A stretch of DNA of 64,000 nt. Origin: Aldehydirespirator sp965116965 (GTDB taxonomy: Bacteria; Actinomycetota; Acidimicrobiia; Acidimicrobiales; Aldehydirespiratoraceae). Positions 1 to 8,408 of the stretch are shown in pieces. The translations under genes and the position numbers were made by a program. The stretch's first letter is position 1. The number at the start of each line of letters is the position of its first letter. Below the pieces are notes generated by a model that did not search any database, was not told where the DNA came from, and saw nothing but the letters and a program-made list of their open reading frames with translations. The stretch spans positions 2,542,001 through 2,606,000 of the forward strand of contig OZ220743.1 of the NCBI GenBank assembly GCA_965116965.1, in the 5' to 3' direction.

Positions 1-1728
1 TGTGACACGAACACGTGTCTCGTCCTCGTATGGCTGATCCAGGAGGAACTCGGTGTCGGCGTGCCTAGCGATTGCGTCATCTATCTCGACCTGGGACATC
101 CCCTCCTGGATGTCGGGGTTGTTGGCGATCGATCCGAGCGTGATGCGCTTGATGCGCTGGCAGACGAACCCCTGCCGGATGTCGCCAGAAGTCTCGACCG
201 AAGGCAGATCCGATCCCGTCAGGTCAGCTTCCAGTGCTCGACCGGCATCGGTGTCGGCAAGTATGTAGTAGGGATGGAGTGCTCCAGCCAGCCGCTGACG
301 TGCGACTGCTAGCGCCACCCGCGATGAGTCGATCGTGATCCAGCGTCGCCCCCAGCGCTCGGCGACGAACGCGGTCGTACCCGAACCGCATGTCGGATCG
401 AGAACTAGGTCGCCCGGATCCGTGGCGAGCAGAATGCAGCGCTCTACCACCTTGGTATTGGTCTGCACGACGTACACCTTGTCATCGGTGAAGTTGCCCG
501 TGCCGGTGTCGTCCCAGAAGTTGGTGCGGGCCTTGTACGGGAAGTCATCCACGAAACGCCGATAGCGAAGGCTGCCTCTTGCCTCATGGATGCGGTTGGC
601 CCAGACTAAGCGATCCATACCGTCGGGATACGAGGCCTTCCAATGAGAGTTGGCACCGGGCAAGTACTGCCTTCCCGCGAAGTTGTAGGGTTGTGGCTCA
701 GCCGCTGATCCTTGGCTCTGCAGATCCCCTGGTGTGTATAGGCGCGCGCTGCCGCCAACACTGTCAGGGGTTTCACCCTTGCGGAGTCCACGGCTAGTTC
801 CGTCCTCGAAGTAGAGCCAGCGGTAGCCCGGCCGATCTGCAGCCTCCTCCCACAGCGGGCGGCTCTTGAGGCGATCTGAGTTCCTCGCATACCACAGGAT
901 GTAGTCGCCGGTGCGGGGTAGCGCAGATGCCTGCGTGAACCCGCTCGTTGTGACGAAGGAGATCATGCTTACGAAGTTCTCGGCCCCCATGACCTCATCC
1001 AGCACGGATCGGACCAAGTGCACGTTCTCGTCACCGATCTGCACGAACAATGACCCACTGTCCGTCAGCAAATCGCGGCTCACCGAGACCCGGTCGCGCA
1101 GATATGTGAGGTAGCTATGGATCCCGAGTTCCCAGGTGTCTCGAAACGCCCTGATGTTCTCGGCATCGCGGGAGACGTGAGACGTGTTGCCGTCCTTAAC
1201 CTCTCGTTTCCGTGCCGACACCTGCCAGTTCGATCCGAACTTGATTCCATACGGCGGGTCGATGTAGACCATCTGGACCCTTCCACGGAGCCGCTCGCGC
1301 TCGGCGAGGCTCGCCATGACTTGAAGGCTGTCGCCCAGGATCATGCGGTTCGACCAGTTGGCGGAGTGCTTGTAAAACTCCACGAGATCAAGCTCACCCA
1401 GTCCGTCAAAAGCCTCGAAGAGGGTGAGTTCCGGCTCATCCTCCTCGGCCATCTTGCGGAGGTTGTCGATCAAGACGCGAGGATCGATCTTCTCCTGGAT
1501 GTACAGCGGCGGGGCATCGACTTGGAGATCGGTCTCGTCGAGCTCCTCCTTCCCCTTCCATACCAGCATCGGTGAGCGGAGTTCCCGGGGATAGGTGATC
1601 TGCACCATCTCCTCCACCTCGGGCGGGACCAAGTCGTGGGCGTCAGCGGTCGGGATGTTGGTGCGCGTGTCGCTGTGGGTGATGGCTTCAACCGGCGTGG
1701 GTTCGTTGAGTGCCTTCTTTCGTGCCAC
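1..1728 (-). CDS. Type III-like site-specific DNA methyltransferase (Mod), partial
   Basis: Adenine-specific DNA methyltransferase and the modification partner of the restriction subunit just upstream. At least 576 codons are present and the C-terminus runs off the window edge. The catalytic DPPY motif is at residues 157-160 and the AdoMet-binding motif (DPTCGSGTT) at about 444-452. This order, catalytic motif before AdoMet motif, is that of beta-class N6-adenine methylases such as type III Mod. The GTG start at 1728 is preceded by AAGGAGAG, and only 11 bp separate it from the stop of the restriction gene, so the two are cotranscribed. No target-recognition specificity can be read from the sequence. 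Confidence 0.88.
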   Translation of the reverse strand, partial: MARKKALNEPTPVEAITHSDTRTNIPTADAHDLVPPEVEEMVQITYPRELRSPMLVWKGKEELDETDLQVDAPPLYIQEKIDPRVLIDNLRKMAEEDEPELTLFEAFDGLGELDLVEFYKHSANWSNRMILGDSLQVMASLAERERLRGRVQMVYIDPPYGIKFGSNWQVSARKREVKDGNTSHVSRDAENIRAFRDTWELGIHSYLTYLRDRVSVSRDLLTDSGSLFVQIGDENVHLVRSVLDEVMGAENFVSMISFVTTSGFTQASALPRTGDYILWYARNSDRLKSRPLWEEAADRPGYRWLYFEDGTSRGLRKGETPDSVGGSARLYTPGDLQSQGSAAEPQPYNFAGRQYLPGANSHWKASYPDGMDRLVWANRIHEARGSLRYRRFVDDFPYKARTNFWDDTGTGNFTDDKVYVVQTNTKVVERCILLATDPGDLVLDPTCGSGTTAFVAERWGRRWITIDSSRVALAVARQRLAGALHPYYILADTDAGRALEADLTGSDLPSVETSGDIRQGFVCQRIKRITLGSIANNPDIQEGMSQVEIDDAIARHADTEFLLDQPYEDETRVRVT

Positions 1729-1739
1729 GGGTCTCTCCT

Positions 1740-4700
1740 TCAGGCCACCGGCACCCCAATGATGGGGGCGTCGGCGTAGAGCAACTCGATCGCGCGGGCG
1801 ATGCGCTGCTCGGCGTTGACCATGGTGTCGATCTCGACGTAGCCCCAGCGACCCCAGCCACCGTCGTTGTTCACAGCGGTGCACCATTGGTTGCGAGCAG
1901 TCTCCGCCTTCGCGGCGGTGGGGCCAGGACTCTTGTGACCGCCGGAGACCTCGATGATGAGGGTCCTGTCTACGTCATGGGCTTCCCGCTTCCTAAGACG
2001 TACGAGGAAGTCCGGGATGTATCGGTGGCTCTTGCCCGCATGGATATACGGGATCTCGAAGCCAAGGTGGTCGTTCTTGACGTACGAGTGCACGTCGTCG
2101 TTCGCTTCGAGCAGCGCGGCCACGGTCTCCTCCCAGGTATTGCCGCGAACTCCATCTAGCACGACAAGGTTGACGGGAGACTTCTTCGCTTCGACAACCG
2201 CCTTTCGGGTGAGAAAATCGACGTCGTCGGTGGAGCCGTCGCTGTCGAACCGCCGATACAGGGGAAGCAAGATCTCTTCACGGATATCGGGATACTGCAC
2301 CACGGCGTTGTAGATGGCTTCGGCTGCCCATGCCCTCGGCTCGGCTAGCAGGAGCACTCCGGGCTTGGTGCTCGGCGCGAACGTGAGCTTCTCGTCGTAC
2401 CACTGCTTGGTGATGCGCAGCAGTTCGGGGAAGAGCCAGGGTTTCAGCGCGCCGTCGTGACCAGGAAAATGACGCCTGAGCACCTCGGCCGCCACGTTGA
2501 ATGCGATCTCCTGTGGCCGTGCTCGCTTGACCATCTCAAGCTCGGCCTCATCGGCCTCTCCTACGATGCCTTGGGCCTCAGTCCACGTTGCCACCAGCGA
2601 CTCGTCCACGCTTATGGGCGTCGTGTTCTCGTAGTCAAATTCCACAGGCGCTTCGGGAAGCTCAATGCGGTACCCGTCAAGTTTCGGGAACTCGATGCGG
2701 AGGTCATGGCGGTCCTCGACGGCAAAAACCTCGACGGGCGGCCTCCGAAGTCTTACTGGTTGCACCTCACGGTCGGTGGGGATGAAGGCGAACGGCACGC
2801 CGTAGACCTCGGCGTACTCGGGTTCGAACCGTCCTTCCTCGTTCGGCGCGTAGCTGCGGCGACGCAGGCCGCGGCCGACCACCTGCTCGCACAGCAACTG
2901 GCTCTCGAAGGCCCGGATGCCGAGGATGTGGGTGACGGTGTTGGCGTCCCATCCTTCGGTCAGCATCGCAACCGACACCACGCATCGGACCGTCCCGCCG
3001 AGCTTGCCCCTCTTGCCGACGGTATTGAGTACCTCGCGCAAGACGTCCTGGTCTGTGAGCTGCTCGACATCAGCGCCGGGATGGCGGGCGCGGTACTCGG
3101 CCTTGAAGACCTCTAGCTCCTTCACCGCGGCCTCCTTGAAGTCGCCCTTCAAGGCCTTGCCAGACTCGAGCTGGGCTGAGTCGACGATGATTGTGGGCGG
3201 CCGGTCGATCCAGTTATCGCCATCGACGTTGCTGAGCAGCTCCAGGTGGCCGGGGCGGATGATCTCGCTGCCGTCGGGGAGTTCGATCTCCTGTCCGGAG
3301 ATCCAGTCGTAGACCAGCTTCGACACAATGGTGTTGGGGCAGACGACGATCATCACCGGTGGAGGCTCTCCAAGCGCTTCAAGTTCCTCCTCCCATTGCT
3401 TGAAACGTTTCTCGTAGCTCCGATACAGCGATCTAAGCGCTCCCTCAAGGATTGGTGGTGGCACCCACTCGGCGTCCGACTCCGCCTTCCTTCCTCGCTT
3501 CTTCGGGAGCTCATCGCCGACGTGTTGCCAGAGCGCCAGATACGTCGGTTGTTCGGTGCTGTCGACGTCGTCGTCGACGGGGACGCGAGGCACCTTGACA
3601 ATGCCAGACTCGATGGCGTCCATCAGCGAGAAGTCGCTTACTACCCATGGGAAGATGAAGCCCTCGTTGTAGCCCGAGCCGCCGAGATAGAAGGGCGTGG
3701 CTGAGAGGTCATAGACGGTCTTCACGCCGACTCGCTCAGCCACCGCCTCAATACCACGGAACCAGACCCGGGCGTTCTCGTTGCGCTCCTTGTCATCCTT
3801 CTTGAGCCTGGAAGCCCCGGTGCCAGCATCTAGCGGCTTGTCTTGGTAGCAGTGGTGAGCTTCGTCATTGATGACGATGATCTCGCCCCTGCCCCGGCTG
3901 GAGAGGTCCCGCATGATGCGGTCGACCACGTCCTCGTCGGACTCATGGAATCGACCGTCCTCCTTGCCGCCTGTGAGGATCATGCGCGTGTTCTTCGAGA
4001 CGCCGTCGAACTCCTTGGCCAGCTTCGGAAGGAACGTGTGGTAGTTCGTGATCACGATCGCGGCGTCGTCGAGCAGGTTGCGCATGTCGTCCGGAACGAG
4101 GCCTTGGAAGTCGTAGTAGTTGCTGTCGTCGTGCGGAAAGAGCACGCGCAGGCGGTCGCGGATCGTGATGCCGGGAGCAATGACGAGGAACCGGCTCGTG
4201 AAACGGGCGTCGCGCCTGTTGTGCGCCTTGTTGCATACCTGCCACGCGATGAGCATGCACATCACGATCGTCTTCCCGGTACCGGTGGCCATCTTCACCG
4301 CGATACGCGGAAGCCCGTTGTTGTGGAGGTCGTTCTCCGGGTCGATCCGGGTGCGGAAGTCGGGCTCGCCGTGTCGGCCGGCGACCTCGGCAAGATAGAT
4401 CGCTGTCTCCGCTGCCTCCCGCTGGCAGAACAGCACCCGCTCCTCTCGCGCCGGGTCCGCCCAGTGCTGCATGAGCTTGCGGCTGATCGGCGTCACGTGC
4501 GGGTAGCCGCGGCCTCGCCATAGTTCGACCCGTCGTCTCATGTCGTTGATGAGGCTGTTCTGCTCCCGACGTTCACCGGTGACGTCGAAGAGGTCTAGAG
4601 ACTCCTGCTGAGGCTCGCTCGCTCTCGCCTTCTTCTTGCTGACCGGTATCGGAATGAACGACTCGCTAGGCCGACGACCAGGCAGGATCTCACCCGTAGG

Positions 4701-4778
4701 TCCGTTCGGCCCCAAGGCGAAGTAGCGCTCCGGCGCCTCGTACGGCGAATTGAGGATGGGGTTGCTAAGCGTGTCCAT
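1740..4778 (-). CDS. Type III-like restriction endonuclease, DEAD/DEAH helicase subunit (BPTD_3080-like)
   Basis: ATP-dependent restriction subunit of about 1012 aa, paired with the methylase downstream. The start chosen is ATG 4778 because the protein then opens with NPILNSPYEAP followed by an IPIP segment, which I recognise as the conserved beginning of the BPTD_3080 restriction endonuclease family. The next ATG upstream (4850) only adds low-complexity residues. Walker A is MATGTGKT at residues 163-170, the DEAH box is at 305-308, and a DLSATPF motif III follows. The C-terminal third should hold the PD-(D/E)xK nuclease; a cluster ending in EVSGG near the C-terminus fits, but I cannot assign it firmly. 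The gene looks intact. Confidence 0.87.
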   Translation of the reverse strand: MDTLSNPILNSPYEAPERYFALGPNGPTGEILPGRRPSESFIPIPVSKKKARASEPQQESLDLFDVTGERREQNSLINDMRRRVELWRGRGYPHVTPISRKLMQHWADPAREERVLFCQREAAETAIYLAEVAGRHGEPDFRTRIDPENDLHNNGLPRIAVKMATGTGKTIVMCMLIAWQVCNKAHNRRDARFTSRFLVIAPGITIRDRLRVLFPHDDSNYYDFQGLVPDDMRNLLDDAAIVITNYHTFLPKLAKEFDGVSKNTRMILTGGKEDGRFHESDEDVVDRIMRDLSSRGRGEIIVINDEAHHCYQDKPLDAGTGASRLKKDDKERNENARVWFRGIEAVAERVGVKTVYDLSATPFYLGGSGYNEGFIFPWVVSDFSLMDAIESGIVKVPRVPVDDDVDSTEQPTYLALWQHVGDELPKKRGRKAESDAEWVPPPILEGALRSLYRSYEKRFKQWEEELEALGEPPPVMIVVCPNTIVSKLVYDWISGQEIELPDGSEIIRPGHLELLSNVDGDNWIDRPPTIIVDSAQLESGKALKGDFKEAAVKELEVFKAEYRARHPGADVEQLTDQDVLREVLNTVGKRGKLGGTVRCVVSVAMLTEGWDANTVTHILGIRAFESQLLCEQVVGRGLRRRSYAPNEEGRFEPEYAEVYGVPFAFIPTDREVQPVRLRRPPVEVFAVEDRHDLRIEFPKLDGYRIELPEAPVEFDYENTTPISVDESLVATWTEAQGIVGEADEAELEMVKRARPQEIAFNVAAEVLRRHFPGHDGALKPWLFPELLRITKQWYDEKLTFAPSTKPGVLLLAEPRAWAAEAIYNAVVQYPDIREEILLPLYRRFDSDGSTDDVDFLTRKAVVEAKKSPVNLVVLDGVRGNTWEETVAALLEANDDVHSYVKNDHLGFEIPYIHAGKSHRYIPDFLVRLRKREAHDVDRTLIIEVSGGHKSPGPTAAKAETARNQWCTAVNNDGGWGRWGYVEIDTMVNAEQRIARAIELLYADAPIIGVPVA

Positions 4779-5062
4779 CAGCGCCCGCCATGCCTCAGCC
4801 GGGGCCAAGTCGCCGTGTGGCCCCCGAGCGAGAGCCCGATGTGACGGCACGACTCGGCTGCAGCCCGGTGCGGGTAGGTGGCAGCGCTACCGTGCCGCGC
4901 GGTGGGATCGGCTGATCTATTTGCGGCTGACGGGCCCGCTGTGACAACTCCCCCTCTCATGACGGCGAGTCTACGAAGGGTCTCGGACACCGTCGCTGAG
5001 GCAAGCTGGACGACCGTCGTCAGTCCGACCGCCGGCAGTCGGCCGATACGATCTGATCCAGC
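4779..5062. other. Non-coding stretch upstream of the restriction operon
   Basis: No convincing gene is visible. The segment should hold the promoter of the leftward restriction operon. The first ~70 bp can be read as an N-terminal extension of the restriction gene but have no family-like content. Confidence 0.5.
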
Positions 5063-5160
5063 ATCCGCGACAGCGGCGTCGACTCGTGGGCGTTCGCCAC
5101 CGACCTGGTGGGGCGGCACCGGGTGGTGGTCCTGCCCGGGCTGGCGTTCGGTCAGACAGG
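5063..5160 (+). pseudogene. Aminotransferase C-terminal fragment
   Basis: About 33 codons (DSGVDSWAFATDLVGRHR and onward) match, at DNA and protein level, the C-terminal part of the PLP-dependent aminotransferase at 24892-26059; the best match is to about 25847-25950. The rest of the gene is absent on both sides. In both places this aminotransferase piece lies directly upstream of the GNAT gene, so it marks a shared ancestral gene order. Confidence 0.75.
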
Positions 5161-5601
5161 GAACGATCGAGGCAGGCCGCGTCTACTACTCACGATTTGC
5201 CGGCGTCGGCCCCGAGGCCATTCTTCTTCAGGGATGAGCTTGACGAGCTTCTTCCAGAGTGTGCGACGGTCCAGGGAACTGGTTTGAACAAGTCACTCAT
5301 GGCCGGAAGCTCCGTTCTCGCGCCATTTCGGATGGACGGCCCTTGTAGCGTACGGCGCTACCTTCTCATCCAATTGCTCGGCCTCGATCCGGTTGGCCGG
5401 ATCGATCGTGGAACACTCAAGGATCGGATGTCACAGGGGAGTGAGACGCTGGGCGGATGGCCAACGGAACTGCAGGAGGCGGCGTCACGTGCCAACTACC
5501 GCCAAACTCCGCTGTGACGTTCGCGCAGCCGGTTCTTGAAGCCGCGGCCGCAGAAGGTGAGGACGCAGCTCGCCGCTCAGCCTGATTGGAGAACACTGAA
5601 G
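5161..5601. other. Leader region of the GNAT-PIN gene
   Basis: No gene is evident. The block around 5428-5452 (ATGTCACAGGGGAGTGAGAC) is nearly identical to 26219-26243, upstream of the decayed second GNAT copy. The leader or promoter was therefore copied with the gene and may hold the operon promoter. Confidence 0.5.
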
Positions 5602-7599
5602 ATGATTGAGGAAGTGGGCCCCGACTCGCCGCACTACCAGCGGGTCATCGAACTCGGCAACGCCAACAGCGTGACACTGGGTCTCTTGCCCTTCGCGGCG
5701 ATCAACCAGGCGGCGGCCGAGGGAAGGGTGCTCGCGTTCGTTGAGGACGGCGAAGTCAAGGGCTACGCGCTCTACGGGAAGAGGGCACGAACTAGCGACA
5801 TCTCGCTCACCCATCTCTGCGTTGATCACAGCCAGCGGGGACAGGGAATCGCCCGCAAGCTCGTCGAGGGCATCGTGGAGCGCAACCCGAACCGAGCGGG
5901 TATCCGCCTATCGTGCCGCGAAGACTACGAGGCACACGCCATGTGGCCTCAACTAGGATTTGAGCGCCTCGGGAGGAAGCCTGGCCGCGGCCGTGATCGG
6001 TTGCCTCTAGTGACGTGGTGGCAACCCATCGCTGCTCGAACCCTCTGGGACGAACCCGAGCAGGAGGATGCTCGGATGGTGGTGGCCATCGACACCAATG
6101 TCCTGCTCGACATCCTGGACGAGCGCGACTTCCCGGCATCGTTGGCCTTGACTGCAGACTGGGTCACGGAGGCCGCAGAACTCACCGTGACACCGCAGAG
6201 CCGCTCCGAACTGTCAGATCAGCACAGCGCGAACGACGCCATCAGGTCGGAGCGGGAAGTCTTCCGGACTCTGGCACCGCCCCGGGAGGCGTGGCAGATG
6301 AAGTTGCATGCGTTGCAGGGCAAACACTCGACGGCTCGCCTCGGAGACGGTGACCTGCGCGTCATCGCCCAGGCAGCCGCGAGCGAGGCCGACTACCTCA
6401 TCTCCCGAGATGAGGATCTGCTCCGCCACGGGAGCCAGATCGAACAGCTGACGGGCTTGAGCCTGCTCAGACCAGACGACTTTCTTCTAGGGCTGCAAGC
6501 ACAAGGAGGCGAACACAGCCATCAGACCCGGATCATCGCAGCCTCCGGCATGTCCGTGTCCCCTGTCTCCGTGATGCCTTCAGATGCCGAGCTGTCTGCC
6601 TTCTGCCATGATCATGTGGACGAGCGTGCAAGCAGCTTGAGGGATCGCCTCGGCATCGCCACCGCCCGCGGTGGGCGCATTGAGCTACTGGTGACGGACT
6701 CGCGCGAGCCCCTGGCGCTCGGAGCGATGTACCGGGAAGGCGACCGCGTCACAATCACAGTGCTCCGAAGTGCCGCCGGGCAGCGGTCGTACACGGCGGT
6801 CCGGCAGATGGCTCACCATCTTCGGGCGATCGCGGCCAGTGGCGGACCGGCGACGATCGTCGTGGACGACCAGACCCATCCATCGGTCGAACGAGCTCTA
6901 CGCGACGAGGGGTTCAGATCTGAGGGGTCTGCGTGGACGGCAGACGTTCGGACTGCCATCCATGAACCTGGCGGTGCGTTGCCGCCGGAGCTGGACCAAT
7001 TCGGTTGGGACCGGCTGACCGCGCACCTGGTACGAGATTATGAGCGGTATGCCTGGCCGTCCAAGGTGTTCAGCGGAAACGTCTTGTCCTACGTGGTGCC
7101 GATCAAGCCGGAGTACGCCCGCGTCATTCTCGGGTACGAGGAGCCCCAAACACGGTTGTTCGAGCTTCACCCGCGAGCGGCAGCCGCCCGCGACAACACC
7201 TACTACATGTCGCCGCGCTACTTCATCGAAGCGCCTGCGAGGATTATCTGGTGGGTCTCCGGCGGAGGATCGCTCGGTGGTGTGCGAGCGATGTCTTGGT
7301 TGGATGACGTTGATACCGGGGATCCTCGCCGCTTGTACCGCAAGTACCGCGATCGCGGGGTGCTTGAGGAGCGGCAAGTGCTCGACAGCGCCAAGCACTC
7401 CAGGAAGGGCGGCGGTCTCGTCGCAACCGCGCTGCTCTTCAGCCAGACGGAGGTATTCCCGGCGCCTGTCCCCATAGCTAGATCGCAAGAGTTGTGCGAC
7501 AGTATGAAGACGGCAGGATTCTTCCAAACGACTCAGCCGATTGACGAAGGAGCAGCCCGCCGGCTCTATGAGGAGGGCATGAGAAGCGATGACGATTGA
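5602..7599 (+). CDS. GNAT-PIN-GNAT-like-ASCH multidomain protein
   Basis: A 665-aa protein joining domains normally found apart. Residues 1-142 form a GNAT acetyltransferase with acetyl-CoA loop RGQGIA at 79-84. Residues 159-300 form a PIN ribonuclease with acidic candidates D164, E203, D251 and D270. About 330-455 resembles a second GNAT-like fold without a clear acetyl-CoA loop. From 485 to the end is a PUA/ASCH-like domain whose IKPEYARVIL (501-510) matches the ASCH opening strand. ATG 5602 was chosen over TTG 5536 because GGAG lies 10 bp upstream and GNAT homology starts there. The gene overlaps the downstream ASCH gene by 11 bp. RNA modification coupled to RNA cleavage is inferred, not shown. 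Confidence 0.8.
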   Translation: MIEEVGPDSPHYQRVIELGNANSVTLGLLPFAAINQAAAEGRVLAFVEDGEVKGYALYGKRARTSDISLTHLCVDHSQRGQGIARKLVEGIVERNPNRAGIRLSCREDYEAHAMWPQLGFERLGRKPGRGRDRLPLVTWWQPIAARTLWDEPEQEDARMVVAIDTNVLLDILDERDFPASLALTADWVTEAAELTVTPQSRSELSDQHSANDAIRSEREVFRTLAPPREAWQMKLHALQGKHSTARLGDGDLRVIAQAAASEADYLISRDEDLLRHGSQIEQLTGLSLLRPDDFLLGLQAQGGEHSHQTRIIAASGMSVSPVSVMPSDAELSAFCHDHVDERASSLRDRLGIATARGGRIELLVTDSREPLALGAMYREGDRVTITVLRSAAGQRSYTAVRQMAHHLRAIAASGGPATIVVDDQTHPSVERALRDEGFRSEGSAWTADVRTAIHEPGGALPPELDQFGWDRLTAHLVRDYERYAWPSKVFSGNVLSYVVPIKPEYARVILGYEEPQTRLFELHPRAAAARDNTYYMSPRYFIEAPARIIWWVSGGGSLGGVRAMSWLDDVDTGDPRRLYRKYRDRGVLEERQVLDSAKHSRKGGGLVATALLFSQTEVFPAPVPIARSQELCDSMKTAGFFQTTQPIDEGAARRLYEEGMRSDDD

Positions 7600-8041
7600 A
7601 ATGTCGGGGCTCGACCCTGACAGGATGATAGTCCTGTCGCTCAAGCCCCGATTCGCGGAAGCCATCCTCACCGGCGTCAAGACGGTCGAACTCCGCCGCA
7701 CCGTACCGAAGATCGTCGTTCCGACGCGGGCGCTGCTGTATGCGACGACGCCGGTGCGGGCATTGCTCGGCACATGCATAATCACTGACGTTCGATCCGT
7801 TGGCCTGACGGCGTTGTGGCGCGAGTACGGCGCTAGGTCCGACCTGCGATATCACGAGTTCGAGCGGTACTTCGATGGCGTGGATGTGGGCACTGCTCTG
7901 GTGCTGGCCCAGCCTCGAGCGTTCGGCCGGCGGGTTTCTCTCAAAGACCTGCGCGCGAAGCCGAGAGGCTTCCGTCCTCCCCAGAGCTTCGCCTACGTCG
8001 ACACCAAGACCGGTGACGGGTTCATCCGAATGGCCGCCTAG
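7589..8041 (+). CDS. ASCH domain protein
   Basis: A 150-aa stand-alone ASCH (PUA-like) protein. The signature strand and helix are at residues 17-37, with KPRFAEAIL followed by KTVELRR (K31, E34). ASCH domains bind or act on RNA and nucleosides; E. coli YqfB, an ASCH protein, hydrolyses N4-acetylcytidine. The start overlaps the end of the GNAT-PIN gene by 11 bp, so the two are translationally coupled and probably act together. Two decayed copies of this gene lie at 27108-27190 and 27694-29915. Its substrate is unknown; eraser or reader of the acetyl mark made by the upstream protein is a hypothesis. Confidence 0.82.
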   Translation: MTIEMSGLDPDRMIVLSLKPRFAEAILTGVKTVELRRTVPKIVVPTRALLYATTPVRALLGTCIITDVRSVGLTALWREYGARSDLRYHEFERYFDGVDVGTALVLAQPRAFGRRVSLKDLRAKPRGFRPPQSFAYVDTKTGDGFIRMAA

Positions 8042-8077
8042 TCAGGGTCGGCAAGGGCGAACTCGCTGCGACGGCTG

Positions 8078-8353
8078 ATGGAGACCTCCTTGCTGACTCT
8101 ATTGGTGTTCGTCGTCGCACCGCTGCTTGTGATGTTTGTCGGGTGGGCCGCCAGAACCTCCAGGCCGCATCTCATGCGGGTATACCTGAGATGGCGAGGT
8201 CGCCGGAGATGTGCGCGAGGCCAGCATGCGATGCGCGAGATCGATCGGCGAGTTGTCCACGAGGCGCCCGACGGCCCCGAGGAAGAACGGCTAATCGCAT
8301 GCGAGTGGTGTGGTCGTACGGACACGGTAGGTGCCTACGACCTGTGGGCCTGA
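8078..8353 (+). CDS. Small membrane protein, hypothetical
   Basis: A 91-aa reading frame starting 36 bp after the ASCH gene on the same strand. The N-terminus (LLTLLVFVVAPLLVMFV) is a plausible single membrane segment, followed by an arginine-rich stretch and a C-terminal CEWCGR motif that could form half of a metal site. No family is recognised. The gene could be a third member of the GNAT-PIN/ASCH operon. A membrane effector is conceivable but not supported beyond the membrane segment and position. Confidence 0.5.
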   Translation: METSLLTLLVFVVAPLLVMFVGWAARTSRPHLMRVYLRWRGRRRCARGQHAMREIDRRVVHEAPDGPEEERLIACEWCGRTDTVGAYDLWA

Positions 8354-8408
8354 TCGCAGTCCACCCTCGAACGGCGGGGAGCCAGCCTCCTGCACGTTGA
8401 CGTTCTGT

